From the NCBI GenBank assembly GCA_001544595.2, contig FCOH02000017.1:1-64000 (forward strand): a stretch of DNA of 64,000 bases, given 5' to 3'. Both the position numbers and the translations under genes were made by a program. Below the pieces are notes generated by a model that did not search any database, had not been told where the DNA came from, and saw only the letters and a program-made list of their open reading frames with translations. This DNA comes from Caballeronia peredens (GTDB lineage: Bacteria > Pseudomonadota > Gammaproteobacteria > Burkholderiales > Burkholderiaceae). Shown here in pieces: positions 50,136 to 64,000 of the stretch (its first letter is position 1; the number at the start of each line of letters is the position of its first letter).

Positions 50136-52345
50136 GGCGATTCTGTCGGTTTCGAGGTGTTTTCGTTCGGTTGCACGGAGCGCTTGCGCGCGGTATTCAC
50201 GGCGAGCAGACGATCGGCAAAGGCATCGTCGAGAAACAGTTCGTCGACGGGTTTCGCCATGCGCCGGCGCCAGTTCGGATGTTCGTCGATCGAACCCGGC
50301 AGGTTCGGCTGTTCCGCGAGCGCGAGCAGGTCTTCGAGCGGATACGTGACGAGCGGCGCAGGCGTCGCGGCGACGAAGACGAGCGCTTCGTCGACCGGCG
50401 CGTTGTCGATGTCGGGCGCCTCGACGTCGGCGGGCGCGATGCCCGCGTCCTGAAACGCCTGCCACAGATACGCGCGATCCTCACCGCGTTCGTCCAGTGC
50501 CACTTCGACCGCATCGCGGCCATCGGCGCGCGCCATCGTCTGGCCGATCTTCGAGCGCCACACGATGTCCTCGCCGCGCCACCAGCCGGTGACGGTCGGC
50601 AGATCGTGCGTCGTCGTGGTCGCCGTGACGCCGCTGTCCCATTCGCGCGGCGGCTTGAAACCCGGGCCGTCCACTTCGCGTTCGAACCACAGCACCCGAA
50701 TGCCGAGCAAACCGTGCTCCTGCAATCTTTCTGTAAAGCCGGGCGGCACGGTGCCGAGATCCTCGCCGATCACGATCGCGCGATGCCGCCACGATTCGAG
50801 CGCGATGAGCCGCAGCAGATCTTCGAGCGGATAACGCAGATACGCGCCATTCTTCGCGCTCTCGCCCTCGGGCACGAGCCAGAGCCGCCGCAGGCCGAGA
50901 ATGTGATCGATGCGGATGCCGCCCGCGCGTGCGAACGCGCAACGCAGCATGTCGATGAACGCGGAGAAGCCCTGCGTGCGCATCGCGCGCGGCGAAAAGG
51001 TCGTCAGGCCCCACGATTGCCCGGCCTGGTTGAACAGATCGGGCGGCGCGCCGACCGAGACGCCCGTCATCATTTCGTCGCGATACGACCACGCGTGACT
51101 GCCCGCGCTGTCGCACCCGACCGCGAGATCGGCGACGAGTCCCACCGCCATGCCCGCATCGCGCGCGGCGTGCTGCGCGTGCATGAGTCCCTTCGCGGCG
51201 AGCCATTGCGTGAACAGATAAAAGTCGACTTCGCGGCGATTGGCCTGCGCGAACGCGGCCACTTCTTCGCTGCGCGGATCGCGCAACGCGTCGGGCCAGT
51301 CGCGCCAGTGGCCTTCGCCGTTCTGCGCGATCTGCGCCGCCTGCAGCGCCTCGAAACGGGCGTGATCTTCGAGCGAGCGTCCGCCTTCCTCGACGAACGC
51401 GGCGAAATCCTTCGCGAAGGGCGAGGTGCGGTCTTGCGAGAACGTGTCGAAGAGCGCGCGCAGGATCGCGAGACGTGTCTTCGTCGCGCGGGGCCAGTCG
51501 ATCAGCGTGAGGCGTTCGAGCTCGGTCAATTGATCGGCGACGCCTGCCTTTTCGATTGCCGCGCGCAACGCGGGCGCGCCCAGCACGGCGGCCGGATCGA
51601 TATGCGCGATGTTGAGAAACAGCCGCGACGACGGCGAATACGGGCTGAACTTGTTCGGCTCGGCGCTGAACATTGCGTGCATCGGGCTGATGGCGATCGC
51701 GTGACCGCCGCGCTTCGCCGTCTGCGTGGCCAGCGACGCGAGCGCCGTGAAGTCGCCGACGCCGCCGTCGCCGTTGCGCCGCAGACCGTAGACCTGCGCC
51801 GCCACGCCCCACAGCGGCGGCGCGTTCGGCGCGTCTTCGTCGAGCGTGCGCCAGGCGTCGTCGATCGTGTAGCAGCGCGCGGGCGCAACCGCGAGCGTCG
51901 TCCGATGGTCGTTGATGACGAGCGTGTGGTAGCCCGGCTCCGCGATCGGCGAGAGCAGCGCGATCTCGCCCTTGGGCGACGTGAAGCGCCCGTCGATCAC
52001 CGCGCCGCTTTCCAGTTCGATGCGATAGCGCGCGCCCGATTTCGCCGCCGACAGCGGCAGCGCGATGCCGCGATCCACTTCGGCAGTGATGAGCGGCGGC
52101 AGCTTGCGCCCGCTCATTTCGGCATCGACGGCGGCCATGCTCTGCCTGATCTGCGTGGCGTTGCCGCACGGCAATCCGAGCTTTTCCAGCAGGATGCGCA
52201 GCGTCGTTTCGGGCACGCGCTGCATGATCTTGTGCGCGTCCTTCCATTCGATCTCGAAGCCCGCGCGTTCCGCGAGCGCTTCGATGCTGGTCATCGGGCG
52301 CGTGCGTGCGTCGGCGTGCGCATCGGTTCTGGTTGCGGCGCTCAC
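50132..52345 (-). CDS. malQ: 4-alpha-glucanotransferase (amylomaltase)
   Basis: A 737-residue GH77 enzyme that transfers maltooligosyl segments between glucans. The N-terminal part of about 170 residues is the beta-sandwich extension of the long MalQ form. The catalytic TIM barrel carries GLRRNGDGGVGDFTALASLA, GIRIDHILGLRRLWLVPEG with the nucleophile Asp, and VIGEDLGTVP with the acid/base Glu. The chosen start is GTG 52345, whose GTGA overlaps the treZ stop and has GAAGGGAAA upstream; ATG 52294 is the alternative. Confidence 0.94.
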   Translation of the reverse strand: MSAATRTDAHADARTRPMTSIEALAERAGFEIEWKDAHKIMQRVPETTLRILLEKLGLPCGNATQIRQSMAAVDAEMSGRKLPPLITAEVDRGIALPLSAAKSGARYRIELESGAVIDGRFTSPKGEIALLSPIAEPGYHTLVINDHRTTLAVAPARCYTIDDAWRTLDEDAPNAPPLWGVAAQVYGLRRNGDGGVGDFTALASLATQTAKRGGHAIAISPMHAMFSAEPNKFSPYSPSSRLFLNIAHIDPAAVLGAPALRAAIEKAGVADQLTELERLTLIDWPRATKTRLAILRALFDTFSQDRTSPFAKDFAAFVEEGGRSLEDHARFEALQAAQIAQNGEGHWRDWPDALRDPRSEEVAAFAQANRREVDFYLFTQWLAAKGLMHAQHAARDAGMAVGLVADLAVGCDSAGSHAWSYRDEMMTGVSVGAPPDLFNQAGQSWGLTTFSPRAMRTQGFSAFIDMLRCAFARAGGIRIDHILGLRRLWLVPEGESAKNGAYLRYPLEDLLRLIALESWRHRAIVIGEDLGTVPPGFTERLQEHGLLGIRVLWFEREVDGPGFKPPREWDSGVTATTTTHDLPTVTGWWRGEDIVWRSKIGQTMARADGRDAVEVALDERGEDRAYLWQAFQDAGIAPADVEAPDIDNAPVDEALVFVAATPAPLVTYPLEDLLALAEQPNLPGSIDEHPNWRRRMAKPVDELFLDDAFADRLLAVNTARKRSVQPNENTSKPTESP

Positions 52346-54255
52346 GAGATTTTCCCTTCGGTGGAAGTGGAAACAGCGGTAGCCGATTCGAAACGGCGGG
52401 CGTCGTGCGCGAGCGCGTATTCGTTGACTTCGCCGGTGAGCCACGCGAGCAGTGTGCGGCCGCCGAGCTGGCCGTCACGCGCGCGATCCTGCGCACGCGC
52501 CGGCGTCTCGAAGATGATCTTGCCGGGCGGCTTGTCGGTCAGCGCGACGTCCGTCGCACCGAGATTCAGCGCGATGCAGAGCGTCTCGCCGTCGCCGAGC
52601 TTCCATCGCGCGACGAGCGCCTTCTCGCCGAGCACGCTGGCGCCGAGCGACTTCGCGCCCTTCAGACGCGGCGTCACGAGCTTCGCGCGCACGGTCAGCG
52701 CCGAACGATAGAAGTGCAGCCACGCGAGCCGATCTTCTTCGTCCTGTCGATCGTCGAGCCTGGGCGATGACATCGCGAACGTGTCGGCGTCGTTCGGATC
52801 GGGAATCAGCGCGCGGCGCTTTTCGTCGCTGAATGCGGAAAACTTCGCGAACTCGCGGCGACGGCCCTCGCGCACGGCGTCGGCGAGCTGGTCGTGATAG
52901 TCGGTGAAAAACAGGAACGGCTGCGTCGATCCGTATTGCTCTTCCATGAACAGCAGCGGAATTTGCGGCGACAGCAGCAGGAGCGCGGTCGCGGCGAACA
53001 GCGATTCGTCGTCCGTCAGCGCACGCAGACGGTCACCCATCGCGCGATTGCCGATCTGATCGTGGTTCTGCAGGAACATGACGAAACGCGTCGGCGGCAG
53101 ATGCGCGCTTTTTTCGCCGCGCGGTTTGCCGTCATGAATCGGCGATGGATCGCCCTGATACGCGAAGCCTTCGCCAAGAATGCGTGCGAGCTTTTCGACC
53201 GGCTGTTCGGAATACGCGCCGTAATAGCTTTCGCTTTCGCCGGTCAGAAGGACGTGCAGCGTGTTGTGCGCGTCGTCGTTCCATTGCGCGTCGAAATGCG
53301 TTTCCAGCAGATTCGCCGTGTTGTGCTCGTTCTCGAGCACGAGATGCACGTGACGTCCCGCTTCGACCGATGTGCGGATCCGGTGCGCAAGCTCGCGCAG
53401 CCATTCGTCGTCGTTGATCGCGTGCACCGCGTCGAGGCGCAGGCCGTCGAAACGATATTCGTTGAGCCAATACAGGGCATTGTCGAAGAAGAAGTCGCGC
53501 ACTTGCGGACGCTCGAAATCGATCGCCGGGCCCCACGGCGTGTTCACGCCTTCGCGGAAAAACGTCTTCGCATAAGCGTGCAGATAGTTGCCGTCCGGTC
53601 CGAAGTGGTTATACACGACGTCGAGAAACACCATCAGGCCGAGGCCGTGCGCCGTGTCGACCAGTTGCTTCAACGCGTCGGGATGGCCGTACGATGCGTC
53701 CGGCGCGTAGGGCAGAACACCGTCGTAGCCCCAGTTGCGCGTGCCGGAGAAATCGTTGAGCGGCATCAGTTCGATGGCCGTCACGCCCAGTTGCGCGAGT
53801 TCGGGCAGGCGCGCCGTGACGCCCGCGTAGCCGCCCATCGCGCCGACGTGCAGTTCGTAGAGCACGGTTTCTTCCCACGGCCGGCCGTGCCAGTGCGTGT
53901 GCGTCCAGCGGTACGCGCGCGGATCGATCACTTCGCTCGGGCCGTGCACGTCCTGCGGCTGAAAGCGCGACGCGGGATCGGGCACGGCGAGATCCTGATC
54001 GAGTCTGTATCGATAGAGCGTGCCCGCGCCGCCGTCGGCTTCGGCTTCGAACCAGCCGTCGCCGGTCGATTGCATGTCGATCAGTTCCGGCGCGCCGCCC
54101 GCGCGCTGAATTTCCACCTGCACGGAATCGCGCGACGGCGCCCAGAAGCGGAAGCGCGTGCGCGGGTTCTCGCGCACGGCGCCCGTCAGATGCGCGCCGA
54201 AGGGAAGGCAATACGCATGATGATGCTTGTGCGGATCGATCGGACGTTCGGACAT
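52342..54255 (-). CDS. treZ: malto-oligosyltrehalose trehalohydrolase
   Basis: A 637-residue GH13 enzyme that releases trehalose from the TreY product. An N-terminal carbohydrate-binding beta-domain (FRFWAPSRDSVQVEIQ) precedes the barrel, with FLDVVYNHFGPDGNYLHAYA, GLRLDAVHAI and LVLENEHNTA. FMEEQYGSTQPFLFFTDYHD is typical of TreZ. It overlaps malQ by 4 bp and lies 63 bp after glgX, in an operon with treY. Confidence 0.96.
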   Translation of the reverse strand: MSERPIDPHKHHHAYCLPFGAHLTGAVRENPRTRFRFWAPSRDSVQVEIQRAGGAPELIDMQSTGDGWFEAEADGGAGTLYRYRLDQDLAVPDPASRFQPQDVHGPSEVIDPRAYRWTHTHWHGRPWEETVLYELHVGAMGGYAGVTARLPELAQLGVTAIELMPLNDFSGTRNWGYDGVLPYAPDASYGHPDALKQLVDTAHGLGLMVFLDVVYNHFGPDGNYLHAYAKTFFREGVNTPWGPAIDFERPQVRDFFFDNALYWLNEYRFDGLRLDAVHAINDDEWLRELAHRIRTSVEAGRHVHLVLENEHNTANLLETHFDAQWNDDAHNTLHVLLTGESESYYGAYSEQPVEKLARILGEGFAYQGDPSPIHDGKPRGEKSAHLPPTRFVMFLQNHDQIGNRAMGDRLRALTDDESLFAATALLLLSPQIPLLFMEEQYGSTQPFLFFTDYHDQLADAVREGRRREFAKFSAFSDEKRRALIPDPNDADTFAMSSPRLDDRQDEEDRLAWLHFYRSALTVRAKLVTPRLKGAKSLGASVLGEKALVARWKLGDGETLCIALNLGATDVALTDKPPGKIIFETPARAQDRARDGQLGGRTLLAWLTGEVNEYALAHDARRFESATAVSTSTEGKIS

Positions 54256-54318
54256 GATTTCCTGCCTGTATTGCTGCGGTTTCCGGTGTTCATCGTGTGA
54301 ACGGTGCGTGCGTGCGCG

Positions 54319-56544
<2,226 letters not shown>

Positions 56545-57348
56545 GTGCCCCGTCCTGTTGTTTGCCTTTTCGCCGGTGCGGCGGTGGTTAAGTTTATGCC
56601 TTTGTTTTGTTGCGGTTTGGGTTGGGGTTTTTGCTTTGTTCTGTGCGTGCTTTTTGCCTTTGTTTGTGTCTGTGTCGTGGAAACCTGAGTTCGCGTCGGT
56701 CTATTAGCACTGCCCCTGTGCGGGGCGGCAGTCACTTTCTTTGCTGCTGCAAAGAAAGTAACCAAAGAAAGCAGCTTTCCCCATCCAAAGTACCTCACGC
56801 CGGCCCCGGCACAGGCGAACAGCCAATGGCACGGCAGTAGCAAGTGGCGTCACAGGGCAACGGATCTTGGCTCGCGACCACTGTGACATCGCGCCGTTCC
56901 GCGGATTGGCGCAGCACGAAATCGCTCCAGCCCGCTTCGCGGCCGACCGGTCAATCGGGTCCGCACGTGCCTCCTTGCTAATGCTTCCATCTCGCTGCCT
57001 ATGCGGCACGTTGGTTTCCCTTGCATGCCCAGCGGCAGCGCGCAGCGCTGTGCCGGAACTCTTTGGTGCTGAACCAGCGCCCTGTAACGTCTAGCTCGTC
57101 AGACCGTGCGTGATCCACGCCCCGTTGACCTTTTGGGGGCACTTGCTACTGCGGCCACCGGCAATTCGCCTGTGCCGGGGCCGGTGTGAGGTACTTTGGA
57201 TGGGACAAGCTGCTTTCTTTGCCTACTTTCTTTGCAGCAGCAAAGAAAGTAGGTGCCGCCCCGCACAGGGGCAGTGCAAATAGACCGACGCGAATTCAGG
57301 ATTTCACGAAAGCCCACAGCAACGAAAGCCCAACGCCACTCCCTCCAC
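56545..57348. other. intergenic region between glgB and glgX
   Basis: This 0.8-kb gap splits an otherwise compact cluster. About 56545-56683 is a T/G-rich stretch without a gene. The rest is the inverted repeat 56684-57300 listed separately. A promoter for glgX may lie in the T-rich part, but none is convincing. Confidence 0.6.
56684..57300. repeat. large imperfect inverted repeat (arms about 160 bp)
   Basis: The left arm 56684-56846 and right arm 57140-57300 are near reverse complements, with roughly ten differences over the first 140 positions and weaker matching inwards. Each arm contains a perfect 11-bp stem, ACTTTCTTTGC and its complement (56734-56759 and 57225-57250), and a GC-rich CCCCTGTGCGGGG hairpin. 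The 290-bp centre has no transposase or other recognisable gene. I recall similar ACTTTCTTTGCTGC elements scattered in Burkholderiaceae genomes, which suggests a non-coding mobile or MITE-like family. Confidence 0.85.
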
Positions 57349-62959
<5,611 letters not shown>

Positions 62960-63033
62960 GGTTTCGCTCCAATGTTTCGTGCGGGCTAGCTGCCGCCCTT
63001 GTTATTGGTGTGCTCTCGTTCGCCGCCGGTGAT

Positions 63034-64000
63034 TCATCCTTCCTCGTTCGGCTGAGGCTTCGGCAAGCCCCATGTCGGCGAAATGCGCCAGATCGCGAAC
63101 GGCAGCGAATGCGGATTGAGCCGCACATGCTGACGCCGTCCGCGCCATTCGAAACGCTCGCCCGTCACCTGATCTTCCACGGCGAGCGCGTCCCATTCGT
63201 GCACGCCCCAGCGTTCGAGCGTCTGCCACGGCAACTCGATGTCCGCGCCCTGCTCGTTGAACGGATCGAGATTGATCGCGACGAGCACGACGTTGTCGCG
63301 CGATGCGTTCGCCTTCTCGAAGAACAGGATGCGATCGTTATGCGCGGGCAGGAAGTTCACGCCGAGGTGCGTCTGCAACGCGGGATTCGCGCGGCGGATG
63401 CGATTGAGCGCCGTGACTTCGGTCACGATGTTGCCGGGCCGGTTCCAGTCCCACGCGCGCAACTGATACTTCTCGGAGTCGAGATATTCCTCGCTGTTGG
63501 GGAGCGCGGCGGACTCGCAGAGTTCGAAGCCGCTATACACGCCCCACAGACCCGACAGCGTCGCTGCCAGTGCCGCGCGGATCACGAAGCCCGGACGCCC
63601 CGAACTCTGCAGAAAGCGCGGATTGATGTCCGGCGTGTTGACGAAGAAGTTGGGCCGGAAGAATTCCTTCGCGTCGGTCTGCGTGAGATCGTGCATGTAC
63701 TCGATGAAGTCGCGCTTGCTCTCGCGCCACGTGAAGTACGTGTACGACTGCGAGAAGCCGAGCTTCGCGAGACGGTTCATCACGCGCGGCCGCGTGAAGG
63801 CTTCGGACAGAAAGATCACGTCGGGATGGCGCGCGCGCACGTCGCCGATCACCCATTCCCAGAACGGAAACGGCTTCGTGTGCGGATTGTCGACGCGGAA
63901 GATGCGCACGCCCGCCGCGATCCAGTGCAGGAACACGTCGCGCAGCGCGATCCACAGTTCCGGCTTCGCGTCCTGCGCATAGAAGTCCGGATTCACGATG
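63034..64000 (-). CDS. glgE: alpha-1,4-glucan:maltose-1-phosphate maltosyltransferase, C-terminal half (cut by window end)
   Basis: The frame runs off the window; about 322 C-terminal residues are visible. GVRIFRVDNPHTKPFPFWEW contains the GH13_3 nucleophile Asp, VIFLSEAFTRPRVMNRLAKL the acid/base Glu, and SYTYFTWRESKRDFIEY plus the downstream NFFVNTPDINPRFLQ are characteristic of GlgE. The enzyme extends glucan with maltose 1-phosphate, the product of the adjacent fusion protein. It ends 74 bp before treS and appears promoter-proximal in the visible part of the cluster. Confidence 0.95.
   Translation of the reverse strand, partial: IVNPDFYAQDAKPELWIALRDVFLHWIAAGVRIFRVDNPHTKPFPFWEWVIGDVRARHPDVIFLSEAFTRPRVMNRLAKLGFSQSYTYFTWRESKRDFIEYMHDLTQTDAKEFFRPNFFVNTPDINPRFLQSSGRPGFVIRAALAATLSGLWGVYSGFELCESAALPNSEEYLDSEKYQLRAWDWNRPGNIVTEVTALNRIRRANPALQTHLGVNFLPAHNDRILFFEKANASRDNVVLVAINLDPFNEQGADIELPWQTLERWGVHEWDALAVEDQVTGERFEWRGRRQHVRLNPHSLPFAIWRISPTWGLPKPQPNEEG

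Noticed and set aside
50136..50465. 110-codon upstream extension of treY
   Set aside because: It overlaps malQ and does not resemble the TreY family; the ATGA-coupled ATG gives the conserved N-terminus.
56704..57009. 101-residue minus-strand frame inside the inverted repeat
   Set aside because: The frame is produced by repeat-arm sequence and has no domain; similar frames arise wherever such repeats occur.

Overview
The window is GC-rich and almost fully coded. Its gene order matches the secondary chromosome of a Burkholderiaceae bacterium (Burkholderia, Paraburkholderia or Caballeronia type): mdh, GntR regulator, sdhCDABE-gltA, leuCDB-asd-fimV-truA-trpFB-methyltransferase-trpA-accD-folC-SPOR-cvpA-purF-metZ. 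The genus is inferred from gene order and protein character, not from a search. No tRNA, rRNA, CRISPR array, prophage or complete insertion sequence was seen.

Region 1 (1-9.1 kb) is central carbon metabolism. On the minus strand lie the start of prpC (2-methylcitrate synthase), a CitE/HpcH-type CoA ester lyase and mdh. On the plus strand lie a GntR/UTRA regulator behind a perfect 20-bp palindrome, the complete succinate dehydrogenase operon with its assembly factor, and gltA with a strong terminator. Region 2 (9.1-9.8 kb) is a MazEF-type toxin-antitoxin pair, inserted on the opposite strand with its own promoter.

Region 3 (10-28.4 kb) is amino-acid and one-carbon biosynthesis: leuCDB with a terminator, asd behind a structured leader, then a tight fimV-truA-trpF-trpB-DNA methyltransferase-trpA-accD run, then folC-SPOR-cvpA-purF and metZ. 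The asd leader contains a possibly leaderless 55-codon ORF whose last twelve codons are mostly Ile, Thr and Lys. This looks like an attenuator that senses the end products of the aspartate family, and it is the most interesting candidate in the window.

Region 4 (28.4-43.9 kb) is all on the minus strand. It holds an exopolysaccharide locus: family-2 glycosyltransferase, an N,N-dimethylformamidase-like protein, Wzx flippase, three GT4-type glycosyltransferases, a secreted or anchored glycoside hydrolase, a Wzc-type tyrosine autokinase and a Wzy-like polymerase. An FKBP prolyl isomerase and an AraC regulator follow. No Wza porin or priming transferase is present, so those functions must come from elsewhere. 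A 1-kb gene-poor stretch of lower GC splits the locus.

Region 5 (44.6-47.2 kb) has a soluble histidine kinase with a degenerate ATP-binding domain and a CNNM/CorC-type membrane protein. Region 6 (47.2-64 kb, minus strand) is a glycogen/trehalose cluster transcribed as glgE (cut by the window end), treS-maltokinase fusion, glgB, glgX, treZ, malQ, treY. The first three make branched glucan from trehalose through maltose 1-phosphate. TreY and TreZ, with debranching by GlgX and recycling by MalQ, return glucan to trehalose. A long imperfect inverted repeat of unknown nature separates glgB from glgX.
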